From the NCBI RefSeq assembly GCF_010093045.1, contig NZ_CP048115.1:4278001-4342000 (forward strand): DNA of 64,000 nucleotides, in the 5' to 3' direction. The notes beneath the pieces are model-generated. The model saw nothing but the letters and a program-made list of their open reading frames with translations, made no database searches and had not been told where the DNA came from. Made by a program: the position numbers and the translations under genes. Of the stretch, positions 23,513 through 32,188 are shown piece by piece (positions within the stretch are counted from its first letter, which is position 1; each line of letters opens with the position of its first letter). Origin of the DNA: Mucilaginibacter sp. 14171R-50. GTDB taxonomy: Bacteria; Bacteroidota; Bacteroidia; Sphingobacteriales; Sphingobacteriaceae.

Positions 23513-24067
23513 ATGCTTACATTAAACCTGCACCCCTCTCCCGCGTTGTTAACAGCTCGGCTTAAATTAAGGGCTGTTACAACCGCCGATGCCGAAGATC
23601 TTTTTAACCTGCGAAGCACTGAAGAGGTTAGAAGATATACGGGTATACCCCGCCCCGCATCTGTATCCGAAGTTGAAGGCTGGATTAAAGCGGTAAACGA
23701 GGCGCAGATAAAAAACCAATCCATCCTGTGGGCTATAACCCTGCGCGGATCAGATAGCGTGATAGGTACGATATGCTACTGGCATATGCAGCCCGAGAAT
23801 TACCGTGCCGAAATTGGGTATATACTTTCACCGTTATACCATCGCAAAGGACTAATGACCGAAGCGCTGACCGCGGTGATACAGTACGGGTTTGAGGTAA
23901 TAAAGCTGCACTCGATAGAAGCGAACACCAGCCCGGCTAACCTGGCTTCCATAAAAGTGCTCGAAAAAACAGGTTTTGTGCGCGAGGGATACTTTAAAGA
24001 GAACCTCTATTCCGACGGTAAATTTCTCGATTCGGCCGTTTATTCGTTAATATGTGCAAAAAAATGA
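23513..24067 (+). CDS. GNAT family N-acetyltransferase (RimJ/RimL-like)
   Basis: A 184-aa cytoplasmic protein. The acetyl-CoA-binding region is AEIGYILSPLYHRKGLMTEA (R-x-x-G-type loop). The N-terminal strand LTARLKLRAVTTADAEDLFN is typical of the Acetyltransf_3/RimJ group that acetylates protein N-termini or small amines. The substrate cannot be predicted. It is divergent from the lipoprotein gene, with about 100 bp between. Confidence 0.88.
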   Translation: MLTLNLHPSPALLTARLKLRAVTTADAEDLFNLRSTEEVRRYTGIPRPASVSEVEGWIKAVNEAQIKNQSILWAITLRGSDSVIGTICYWHMQPENYRAEIGYILSPLYHRKGLMTEALTAVIQYGFEVIKLHSIEANTSPANLASIKVLEKTGFVREGYFKENLYSDGKFLDSAVYSLICAKK

Positions 24068-24216
24068 CCTTTTGGATAATTTGTTAGTTAAGTATAAATA
24101 CATATATTGCCTTCATTATTACAAAATATTACCTATTAGGGGCTAAAACTAACTAACAGGTAATAAAACAATACTTAATTAATCGAGTTACAATTAAAAA
24201 ACTAAAAAAAATTAAC

Positions 24217-24423
24217 ATGGCAGCTTCAGGAATCACCGCGTATTCAGTAAAAACAAAAACTAAAAATGTTCCAATGATCGATCCGGTTATCGACATTAAA
24301 TCTGGAAGGTACATTGCAACAGGCAAAGATGCAGATGGTAACAAAATGGCCGCCATCATGGGCAAAGCTACCGCAGAAGAGCATATTAAAAATGGTAATG
24401 CAAAAAAAGGTTCTGGCTGGTAA
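24217..24423 (+). CDS. small hypothetical protein, 68 aa
   Basis: The product starts MAASGITAYSVKTKTKNVPM and ends AKKGSGW. It is lysine-rich and soluble, with no signal. The gene is isolated, has a 149-bp AT-rich upstream region and a clear terminator (24446-24482), so it is probably expressed as a single short mRNA. The function is not recognisable. Confidence 0.65.
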   Translation: MAASGITAYSVKTKTKNVPMIDPVIDIKSGRYIATGKDADGNKMAAIMGKATAEEHIKNGNAKKGSGW

Positions 24424-24445
24424 AAAATATTAATACCGAACAAAC

Positions 24446-24482
24446 AAAAAAGACCTGCCTTTTTCTGGGCGGGTCTTTTTTG
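24446..24482. terminator. bidirectional terminator
   Basis: A 9-bp stem (AGACCTGCC/GGCGGGTCT) with an 8-nt loop, flanked by an A run on the left and a T run on the right. It serves both the 68-aa gene and the convergent CYTH gene. Confidence 0.85.
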
Positions 24483-24497
24483 TTTGGCGCATTTACC

Positions 24498-24968
24498 TTA
24501 CTTCCATGTATTATAAGGATAAACCGAAAGGGCGGCGTTGGTGTAACGTGTATCGGTGCTAACCTCCCGCCCTATCCAGTCGGGCTTTTCAAAGGTTTCA
24601 TCTTCGTGCTGTAACTCTATCTCGGCAACAATTAGCCCGCTGTTTTCTCCGGCAAAAACGTCTACTTCCCAGGTATGCCCGGCAACTTCCACGTTATATC
24701 TTGTTTTTTGAATACCCGACACGGCAAAGCTGTCCAGTATTTCGGCACCCTCGGCTACCGGTATCCGGTATTCATACTCGCTGCGGCTTATGCCGGCAGA
24801 CGGTCCTTTAAGTGTAAGAAAGGCGGCATCGCCGGTAACGCGTATCCTAACGGTACGTTTTTCCTCGCTTAAAATATAACCTTGTTCGTAATCTTTACCG
24901 TCGGGTTTGGCAACTGCTGCCCATTTTTCGTGATCAACTAAAAACTTTCTTTCTATTTCGGTTGGCAT
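24498..24968 (-). CDS. CYTH domain protein (triphosphate tunnel metalloenzyme)
   Basis: A 156-aa cytoplasmic protein. The N-terminal EIERKFLV is the diagnostic ExExK motif that lines the tunnel. RTVRIRVTGDAAFLTLKG, YEYRIPV, KTRYNVEVAGHTWEVDVF and VAEIELQHEDE supply the alternating basic and acidic tunnel residues. Family members hydrolyse inorganic or organic triphosphates (tripolyphosphate, thiamine triphosphate) or cyclise ATP. The bacterial short form is usually a triphosphatase. Confidence 0.9.
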   Translation of the reverse strand: MPTEIERKFLVDHEKWAAVAKPDGKDYEQGYILSEEKRTVRIRVTGDAAFLTLKGPSAGISRSEYEYRIPVAEGAEILDSFAVSGIQKTRYNVEVAGHTWEVDVFAGENSGLIVAEIELQHEDETFEKPDWIGREVSTDTRYTNAALSVYPYNTWK

Positions 24969-25143
24969 TTACTTTTGTTTTGTAGCATGTAATTTACAAA
25001 ATACTATTTTTAAAAAATCGTTTATTGGGTACATTTAAAAGTGGTTTTGCACGCGGTTATAAGTTAACGATATGTTAAAACCACAGCCTTTCAACATGCG
25101 GTAAGGCTAAATGTTTATATTAGCCACCCTACTTATTTATCTT

Positions 25144-27864
25144 ATGAACCTGAAAAAAATTGCGTTGGTTATATCCCTTATATCTTGTTTAGCTGCCCCG
25201 GCATTTGCTCAAAGGGACACTGTTAGCTTAAATACCATTATTGCCAAAACCGCTAAATATGCACTTAGCTTCCCTGTAGAAAAAGTTTACCTGCATTTAG
25301 ATAAACCTTACTATAGCGCCGGCGACACCATCTGGTTTAAGGCTTATGTAACCATTGATAAACACCTGCCTACTACGCTAAGCAATATTGTTTATGTAGA
25401 TATTGCCAGCCCCGATTCGATGGTACGATTTCTTAAACTGCCGGTTGTAAACGGTGTTGCTCACGGTAACATCATACTCGACCCGGGAAGCTTTAAGCAG
25501 GGCAACTACCATTTAAGGGCGTACACCGCCTGGATGCGCAATTTTGATGCTGATTATTTTTACAATAAAAACGTAACCATAGGCAACGCCATACAAGGTG
25601 CCGTTAACACCGATATTACTTTTAACACCACACCCGGCCAGCCTAAAGTAAGCGCGGCAATTACTTACAAGCAACCCGGCGAAGTGCTGGCAGGCAAAAA
25701 AGTGAACTGGAGCATAACCAATGCAACCGGCGATGAGCTAAGCAAAGGCAAAGGCACTACCGATCAAAACGGTGTGCTCAATGTAGTTTTAAACGAAAAC
25801 GCCGCCACGTCCTTAAAAAATGCCACCCTAACCACCTCTATCGACCTGGGTAACCGTAAAGAATCGTTAAACAAATTCCCCCTAACCAACGCCATTGCCG
25901 AGCGCGATGTTCAGTTTTTTCCGGAAGGTGGCGAACTTACCATGGGCATACGCTCTAAAGTAGCTTTTAAAGCCGTAAACACGAACGGGCTTGGTATGGA
26001 TATAAAAGGCACCGTTACTGATAATACAGGTGCGGTAGTGGCTAACCTGGAGTCGCAGCACCTGGGGATGGGTGTGTTTGCCATGATGCCAGAGGATGGC
26101 AAAACTTATAAAGCCAACATCACTTTTGCCGATGGCATTAAAACAACCTACGATATGCCACGGGTAAAACCCGCGGGCATTACCCTGGCGGTGTACAATA
26201 ACGACCCTGAGAACATCAACGTAAAGCTATCGGCAAACGATCCTTATTTTAAGGCTAACCAGGGCAGGGCCTTTTATATTATTGCCCAAAACGCAGGCAT
26301 TATATATTTTGCCGCGCAAACTACGCTGCAGGAACAAAGTTATAGCGCCAGCATCCCCAAAAGCAAATTCCCTGCGGGTGTTATCCAGTTAACACTTTTT
26401 AGCGAACGCGGTATTGCCCTAAGTGAGCGGATCGTATTTATTAAGCGCGCTGCCGATATGCTTAACCTTACACTTACCCCCGACCGCAAGACTTTTACAA
26501 CAAGGCAGAAGGTTAAGTTCGCGGTGTCGGCAAAAAACAATGCGCTGCCGGTTGCCGGCGAATTCTCGGTATCTGTTATCGATGAATCTAAGGTGCCTTA
26601 TGACGAGAACGCCGAAACAACCATCATGACAAACCTGCTGCTTACCTCAGACATTAAGGGGTATATCGAAAAGCCTAATTATTACTTCATAAGTAAGGAT
26701 GTTAACGCCGATACCAACCTGGATATTTTGATGCTTACGCAAGGTTACCGCCGCATATCTTACCGCAACATTTTAACCGCCAGGTATCCGCAGATATATT
26801 TATACCCCGAGCAGCATGGCCTTGAAATTAGTGGTATACTACGCAACAATACAGGTATGCCAATAGCTAAAGGCAATTTAACCCTGCAGATACCGTCGAA
26901 AAAAATATATACGCAAACCGTAACGGATATGACGGGTAATTTTAAGTTTTCGGGGCTCAACTTCCCGGATTCATCGCAGGTAGTCATCAGCGCGCGAAAC
27001 AACGTAAACAGCAAGGCTTTAATGATAGGCGTAAACGGCGACAGCTATCAGCCCGCTACAAAAAACATAAACGCTTTGGATGAGGTGCCCAATATCGACA
27101 GCTCATTAAAAACCCTGCTGCTGAACAGCAAACGCCAGTACGATAACCTGCACATTCTTAAAGAGGTTGTCATCAAATCCACATCGCTGGTTAAAAAGGC
27201 CAGCCATAGTGATTACGGCACCTTATCGGCCCTGCCCGTGATAGCCGACCAAACCATTACCGGCGAACGGTTTAAAGGTTGCACCAACCTGTATCAATGC
27301 CTTCCGTCAATGTTGCTGGGTGTTAGCGTAGATGATAATAACCTGTTTTTCACAAAAAACCTGTCTAATAACAACCGCCTGCCCATACAGGTTTTTGTGA
27401 ACGGCAAACCGGTTGATTACAGTTACCTGAGCAGCTTATCGGGCACTGATGTAGAGACGATAGAGGTTTTTAAAAACGACGGACTGAGTAACATTAATCA
27501 AAACTACCAGTCGGATGGTATCCTATCCATTATTACCCGTAAAATACAAACAACTAAAATAACATTTGCCCAGTTACAGGAAATGCTGCCAAAAGGCAAC
27601 CTGCTTACCTTTAACGCCCAGGGGTACACCGTAGCGCGCGAGTTTTACTCGCCAAAATACGACGCCTTAAAACAGGGCGGCGCTTTGGGCGGCGACCTGC
27701 GCAGCACCATTTTCTGGAGCCCTAACATAAAAACTGATAAAACGGGTGTCGCTTCGTTCGATTATTTTAATTCAGACGGAAAAGGAACCTACTGCGCCAC
27801 TATTGAAGGTATAGATGCAGATGGTAACCTGGGCAGGCAGGTGTTTCGCTATACGGTGAAGTAA
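25144..27864 (+). CDS. large secreted MG2-domain protein with TonB-plug-like C-terminal region
   Basis: A 906-aa protein from the ATG at 25144, chosen because it gives a clean signal peptide (MNLKKIALVISLISCLAAPA, ending at AFAQ). The start at 25111 would add 11 residues. The first domain (EKVYLHLDKPYYSAGDTIWF) is the macroglobulin-like MG2 signature. Further Ig-like segments follow, then a carboxypeptidase-regulatory-like domain around 560-640 and a plug-like stretch (VFVNGKPVDYSYLSSLSGTD, VETIEVFKNDG) near the C-terminus, but no barrel. It is probably periplasmic or outer-membrane-associated. The role is unknown. Confidence 0.82.
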   Translation: MNLKKIALVISLISCLAAPAFAQRDTVSLNTIIAKTAKYALSFPVEKVYLHLDKPYYSAGDTIWFKAYVTIDKHLPTTLSNIVYVDIASPDSMVRFLKLPVVNGVAHGNIILDPGSFKQGNYHLRAYTAWMRNFDADYFYNKNVTIGNAIQGAVNTDITFNTTPGQPKVSAAITYKQPGEVLAGKKVNWSITNATGDELSKGKGTTDQNGVLNVVLNENAATSLKNATLTTSIDLGNRKESLNKFPLTNAIAERDVQFFPEGGELTMGIRSKVAFKAVNTNGLGMDIKGTVTDNTGAVVANLESQHLGMGVFAMMPEDGKTYKANITFADGIKTTYDMPRVKPAGITLAVYNNDPENINVKLSANDPYFKANQGRAFYIIAQNAGIIYFAAQTTLQEQSYSASIPKSKFPAGVIQLTLFSERGIALSERIVFIKRAADMLNLTLTPDRKTFTTRQKVKFAVSAKNNALPVAGEFSVSVIDESKVPYDENAETTIMTNLLLTSDIKGYIEKPNYYFISKDVNADTNLDILMLTQGYRRISYRNILTARYPQIYLYPEQHGLEISGILRNNTGMPIAKGNLTLQIPSKKIYTQTVTDMTGNFKFSGLNFPDSSQVVISARNNVNSKALMIGVNGDSYQPATKNINALDEVPNIDSSLKTLLLNSKRQYDNLHILKEVVIKSTSLVKKASHSDYGTLSALPVIADQTITGERFKGCTNLYQCLPSMLLGVSVDDNNLFFTKNLSNNNRLPIQVFVNGKPVDYSYLSSLSGTDVETIEVFKNDGLSNINQNYQSDGILSIITRKIQTTKITFAQLQEMLPKGNLLTFNAQGYTVAREFYSPKYDALKQGGALGGDLRSTIFWSPNIKTDKTGVASFDYFNSDGKGTYCATIEGIDADGNLGRQVFRYTVK

Positions 27865-27930
27865 CACAGGCGTTAGGCTTGTATATTTGTATTCTAATTT
27901 TTACATTTAGGTACAATAAAACCTAAACGT

Positions 27931-28335
27931 ATGGATACATCATTAATTAACTGGCCGGCCGTTATAGTGGCCGCCCTTTCGGGGTTTATAGTTGGCGGCA
28001 TCTGGTATGCCCCGCCTGTATTTGGCAACGCCTGGATGAGGGATAGCAACCTTACTGCCGAACAGGTGCAAAAAGGTAACAAGGCAAAAATATTTGGCTT
28101 TACGCTGCTGTTTTCGCTGATCATGGCGGCCAATCTTGCAGCCTTTCTGGCGGCTCCAAAAACCGATGTGTCGTGGGGCGCTACTGCTGGTTTTCTGGCC
28201 GGGGTGTGGACGTTCGGCGCCATAGCCATACATAGCCTGTTCGAGTTGAAAGGCTGGCGTTATATCTTTATTAACGGTGGCTACAGCGTGGTGTCGTTAA
28301 CCATCATGGGTGCCATCATTGGTATCTGGCGATAA
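27931..28335 (+). CDS. DUF1761 family membrane protein
   Basis: A 134-aa protein with about four transmembrane helices. The DUF1761 signature lies at the N-terminus (INWPAVIVAALSGFIVGGIW, then YAPPVFGNAWM). The function of the family is not established. The gene stands alone downstream of the MG2 protein. Confidence 0.8.
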   Translation: MDTSLINWPAVIVAALSGFIVGGIWYAPPVFGNAWMRDSNLTAEQVQKGNKAKIFGFTLLFSLIMAANLAAFLAAPKTDVSWGATAGFLAGVWTFGAIAIHSLFELKGWRYIFINGGYSVVSLTIMGAIIGIWR

Positions 28336-28460
28336 AGCCGCGTAATTATCCATAGTTGTTGAAACTTAATTACCGCTTAATTGGGTGATATGACATTTGC
28401 ATGAATCATCTTACCGAACAATAAAGCCCGGTTAGCGTTAAATCATTTTATACATCATAT

Positions 28461-29327
28461 ATGAATAACGCAGCAACATACCCAAAAACATTCAGCATTG
28501 GCGGCGACCTGCCCGTTAACCGCATAGGTTACGGCGCCATGCGTATCACCGGCAAGGGCATTTGGGGCCCGCCAAAAGATAAAGACGAAGCTATACGTGT
28601 TTTAAAGCGTGCGATAGAACTGGGCGTAAACTTTATTGATACCGCCGATAGCTATGGCCCTCATATTTCTGAAGAGTTGATAGCCGAAGCGCTGTACCCT
28701 TATCCGGCCGATCTGGTAATAGGTACCAAGGGAGGCTTACTGCGCACCGGGCCCGACCAATGGCCCATAAATTCCAGTCCGGCGCATTTAAAAGAAGCTT
28801 TAGAAGGCAGCCTGAAACGCTTGAAGCTTGATCAGATAGACCTGTACCAACTGCACCGCATAGACCCCAATGTGCCTGCCGAACAAACCTTCGAGTTTTT
28901 AAAACAAGCGCAGGCCGATGGCAAGGTACGCCATATAGGCCTCTCCGAGGTGGATATAGACGATATCAAAAAAGCGCAGGACTACTTTGAAGTAGTATCG
29001 GTACAAAATATGTACAGCGTAGATAACCGTAAATGGGAAGGTGTGTTAAATTATTGCGAGGATAACGACATAGCGTTCATCCCCTGGTTCCCGCTTAACG
29101 CGGGCAATGTTTCGGCCCAGGAAAAGCTGCAGCAGGTGGCAGAAAAACACGGCGCAACTGTTCACCAGGTTGCTTTAAGCTGGCTATTAAACCATTCCAA
29201 AAACATTTTACTGATACCCGGCACATCAAGCGTAGCGCATTTGGAAGAGAATATGAAAACGGCTAATGTAGCGCTCGACGCCGAAGACATGAACGAACTG
29301 GATAGCATATCGCCACCGGTTGGATAA
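28461..29327 (+). CDS. aldo/keto reductase
   Basis: A 288-aa NADPH-dependent (beta/alpha)8 oxidoreductase. The catalytic tetrad is visible: Asp and Tyr in FIDTADSYGPH, Lys in IGTKGG, His in YQLHRIDPN. The cofactor phosphate loop is IPGTSSVAHLEEN. Likely reduces small aldehydes or ketones; the substrate is unknown. A terminator follows at 29347. Confidence 0.92.
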   Translation: MNNAATYPKTFSIGGDLPVNRIGYGAMRITGKGIWGPPKDKDEAIRVLKRAIELGVNFIDTADSYGPHISEELIAEALYPYPADLVIGTKGGLLRTGPDQWPINSSPAHLKEALEGSLKRLKLDQIDLYQLHRIDPNVPAEQTFEFLKQAQADGKVRHIGLSEVDIDDIKKAQDYFEVVSVQNMYSVDNRKWEGVLNYCEDNDIAFIPWFPLNAGNVSAQEKLQQVAEKHGATVHQVALSWLLNHSKNILLIPGTSSVAHLEENMKTANVALDAEDMNELDSISPPVG

Positions 29328-29346
29328 ACAGATCAACAAATATTAA

Positions 29347-29378
29347 AAAAAAGATGCCGGGTAACCTGCATCTTTTTT
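29347..29378 (+). terminator. terminator of the aldo/keto reductase gene
   Basis: Stem AAAAAAGATGC/GCATCTTTTTT (11 bp) with an inner GG/CC pair and a trailing T run. Confidence 0.85.
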
Positions 29379-29399
29379 GCTTTTGTACTTTTACAGCAA

Positions 29400-29789
29400 A
29401 TGAAAAGTAAAGAAGAGATACTGAATAGCTATTATACACAAGGCGCCGATGGCATGCCCCAAATAACTGCCGACGGATTATCACAGGCCATGGAAGAATA
29501 CCGGCTGCAAGCCGAAGAAGCCGCGTTTAAGGCCGCCCGCGAGCTTAAAGGCGATCAGCCTGCATTTGCCACCTTTGCAGATTATAAAGTCACCCTGCAG
29601 GCTAAAGAGGCCCAGCAACCGAAACAAGACACCATAAGGCTTATGGCCGATAGCATTATTGAACAGTTCCTTCCGGATGACCCCAACCAGCTTACTTTTG
29701 AATTTAGCTTTAAGGCCGAAGGCGAAAACCACACCGTGCGGTACAACAGGAACGCCGCAGGCCAATGGGAATATGCGGGGAAGCGATAA
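29400..29789 (+). CDS. hypothetical protein, 129 aa
   Basis: A soluble, acidic protein with an alpha-helical first half (MEEYRLQAEEAAFKAARELK) and a beta-rich end (QLTFEFSFKAEGENHTVRYN). No family was recognised. It is followed by a long repeat hairpin (29790-29912) and then the convergent YciI gene. Confidence 0.7.
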   Translation: MKSKEEILNSYYTQGADGMPQITADGLSQAMEEYRLQAEEAAFKAARELKGDQPAFATFADYKVTLQAKEAQQPKQDTIRLMADSIIEQFLPDDPNQLTFEFSFKAEGENHTVRYNRNAAGQWEYAGKR

Positions 29790-29912
29790 GTTAAAGGTTG
29801 AAAGTAAAAAGTCAGGTAAATCTTGTGGTCGTGACCGATATCGAAGTCGGGTTAATAGTAAGTTCCTTTTAACTTTCCACTTTAAACTTTCCACTTTAAA
29901 CTTTCAACTTTT
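29790..29912. repeat. intergenic word-repeat hairpin (AACTTTCCACTTTAA type)
   Basis: The left arm GTTAAAGGTTGAAAGT faces a right arm built of three degenerate copies of AACTTTCCACTTTA. Together they can fold into a long imperfect hairpin. Same design as the units at 46419, 53431, 56755, 57766 and 58574. Confidence 0.65.
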
Positions 29913-29915
29913 CAC

Positions 29916-30209
29916 CTAACCCACATTCGCAACCTTAAAGGGCTTAACATCTACCGTTTCCCATATTTTTTGGGTGATGTAAGGCTCGCTTTGCTGCCAT
30001 GCCGCAAGTTCTTCTTCGGTGTCAAACTGCAGCACCATTACCGATCCTGCCATTTCTCCCTTATCATTTAAAATTGCGCCCCCCAACACGTAGTTGCCAT
30101 TCTCTTTTAAAGTTTTGGCCGCATCAAGGTGGTGAGGGCGTACACTCATACGGCGCTCAAGGGCGCCTTCGTCGGTATAATCATAAGCGGTTACAAGATA
30201 CTGGTTCAT
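29916..30209 (-). CDS. YciI family protein
   Basis: A 97-aa ferredoxin-like-fold protein. It has the YciI features: an early aromatic strand (YLVTAYDYTDEGALERR), the His of RPHHLDAAKTLKENG, the glycine pair of GGAILNDKGEM and VLQFDTEEELAAW near the end. Some members are dehalogenase- or lactonase-like; most have no known activity. Confidence 0.85.
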   Translation of the reverse strand: MNQYLVTAYDYTDEGALERRMSVRPHHLDAAKTLKENGNYVLGGAILNDKGEMAGSVMVLQFDTEEELAAWQQSEPYITQKIWETVDVKPFKVANVG

Positions 30210-30357
30210 GCTTTGGGAGGGTTATTTGTTTGATAATTAACAATTATCAGCAAGTTCTGTTTAGCATGCAAATTATGGTTGTAAAAAAAAATTAATGCGC
30301 GGCTACAGGAATAACTGTATATTTTACAATATTTGTTTTCCAATTACAAAACCATTT

Positions 30358-31530
30358 ATGATAACCGATCTGAAAAAGGAATTTATTAAGCAATACGGTA
30401 AAGAAGCTACTGAAACTTATTTTTCGCCCGGAAGGGTAAATCTTATAGGCGAGCATATCGACTATAACGGCGGCCTGGTTATGCCATGTGCCATCACCTT
30501 TGGTTCGTATTTACTCGTATCGCCCAATACAGATAATATTTTCAGGTTTAAAAGCCTCAATTTTGCTGAGCAGGCCGAGGTGCCCCTATACGGCGAGCAT
30601 CAAAAAACCGGCGAGGTTTGGTATAACTACCCCGTTGGCGTAATCGCTCATTTTTTAAAAGATGGCAAGGAGCTTCAGGGGCTTGATATGCTGTTTTATG
30701 GCGATATCCCTATTGGTTCAGGCTTGTCCTCGTCGGCATCTATCGAAGTGGTTACCGCTTTTGCGTTAAACGATCTATTCACGGCAGATTACAGCAGGCT
30801 CGACCTGGTAAAGCTATCGCAATCCGTCGAGAACAAATTTATTGGTGTAAACTGCGGCATTATGGACCAGTTTGCCGTAGCGTTTGGCGAAAAAAATAAG
30901 GCGCTGATGCTGAACTGCGACACGCTGGATTACCAGGCGGTTGACAGTAACCTGGGCGATTACCTGCTGGCCATTATCAATACCAACAAACCCCGCAAGC
31001 TGGCCGAATCAAAATATAACGAACGTGTGCAGGAGTGCCAAACCGCCCTTGCCGCCCTAAAGCAGCAGCTGGATATCAATTACCTGTGTGATATAGACGC
31101 CCAAACATTCAACGAATACAGGCACCTGATAACCGACTCTGTTGTGCAGGGCCGCGCCAAACATGTAGTAGAAGAAAACGACCGGGTTAAGCTTGCAGCG
31201 AAAGCCCTTAGCAATAATAACCTGGCCGAGTTTGGCCGGCTGATGTATGCCTCGCACCAGTCGCTGCGCGATCTTTATGAAGTGAGCGGCCTTGAGCTGG
31301 ACACGGTTGTAGATTATTGTAAAACAAACCCGGATGTTGCAGGCGCGCGCATGACGGGGGCAGGCTTCGGCGGCTGCGCCATAGCGTTGGTCAAGAGAGA
31401 TGCTTTTGATAAGTTCAGCGAAGAGGTAACCGCTTATTACAGCGATAAGGTAGGCTACGCGCCATCTGTTTATGCATCTTTAATAGGCGATGGCGTAGGT
31501 ATACTAAATGAGGTAGTAAGCAGCAAATAG
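30358..31530 (+). CDS. galK: galactokinase
   Basis: A 390-aa GHMP kinase that phosphorylates galactose at C1 (Leloir pathway). The galactokinase signature is SPGRVNLIGEHIDYNGG, the ATP-binding loop GSGLSSSASIE and the C-terminal motif MTGAGFGGCAIALV. NCGIMDQFAVAFG carries the catalytic Asp. The start is the ATG at 30358; the alternative at 30295 adds 21 non-conserved residues. No other galactose genes are nearby. Confidence 0.94.
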   Translation: MITDLKKEFIKQYGKEATETYFSPGRVNLIGEHIDYNGGLVMPCAITFGSYLLVSPNTDNIFRFKSLNFAEQAEVPLYGEHQKTGEVWYNYPVGVIAHFLKDGKELQGLDMLFYGDIPIGSGLSSSASIEVVTAFALNDLFTADYSRLDLVKLSQSVENKFIGVNCGIMDQFAVAFGEKNKALMLNCDTLDYQAVDSNLGDYLLAIINTNKPRKLAESKYNERVQECQTALAALKQQLDINYLCDIDAQTFNEYRHLITDSVVQGRAKHVVEENDRVKLAAKALSNNNLAEFGRLMYASHQSLRDLYEVSGLELDTVVDYCKTNPDVAGARMTGAGFGGCAIALVKRDAFDKFSEEVTAYYSDKVGYAPSVYASLIGDGVGILNEVVSSK

Positions 31531-31607
31531 TGAGGGCCGGGCAGCGGATGATGATACCATTGTTATATTTGCTGCTTATTTGCTACTAAAACTCATACGC
31601 CCACAAA

Positions 31608-32138
31608 ATGCGCAAACTAAAGCTCGACGAACTGAACCGTGCCACTATTGATGAATTTAAGGCGCAGGATAAGCTGCCGGTAGCCGTAGTGCTTGATAAT
31701 GTGCGCAGCATGCACAATATTGGTTCCATATTCCGCACTGCTGATGGCTTCGCGGTTGAGCAGGTTTGCCTTTGCGGTATCACCGCCCAGCCCCCGCACC
31801 GCGAGATTGAGAAAACTGCCCTGGGCGCAACACAATCGGTAACCTGGGCCTACTTTGAAACCCCCATGCAGGCTGTTGAACGGTTACGCGCTAATGGCTA
31901 CAAGATAATAGCCATAGAGCAAGCCGAAAACAGTGTGATGCTAAACACCTTTACCCCTGCCGTCAACCAAAAATACGCGCTGATATTCGGCAACGAGGTA
32001 AACGGCGTAAGCGATGAGGTGATGCGGCACATCGATGCCTGCATTGAGATACCTCAGTTTGGCACCAAGCACTCGTTTAACATCGTGGTATCGGCGGGCA
32101 TCGTGCTGTGGGACTTTTTTGCGAAGATGACCACATAA
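31608..32138 (+). CDS. SpoU/TrmH-family RNA 2'-O-methyltransferase
   Basis: A 176-aa SPOUT methyltransferase without an extra N-terminal RNA-binding domain. All three motifs are present: motif 1 NVRSMHNIGSIFRTADGF, motif 2 YALIFGNEVNGVSDEV and motif 3 IPQFGTKHSFNIVVSAGIVL. It uses S-adenosylmethionine to methylate a ribose in tRNA or rRNA; the target site is unknown. Confidence 0.92.
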   Translation: MRKLKLDELNRATIDEFKAQDKLPVAVVLDNVRSMHNIGSIFRTADGFAVEQVCLCGITAQPPHREIEKTALGATQSVTWAYFETPMQAVERLRANGYKIIAIEQAENSVMLNTFTPAVNQKYALIFGNEVNGVSDEVMRHIDACIEIPQFGTKHSFNIVVSAGIVLWDFFAKMTT

Positions 32139-32188
32139 TTCCCGATTATTTGTCATATTTTTAACGGGACTATCCCTTATAAAAATCA

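Noticed and set aside
23416..23724. N-terminal extension of the lipoprotein gene at 22906
   Set aside because: It overlaps the divergent acetyltransferase gene and would bury the lipoprotein signal inside the protein.
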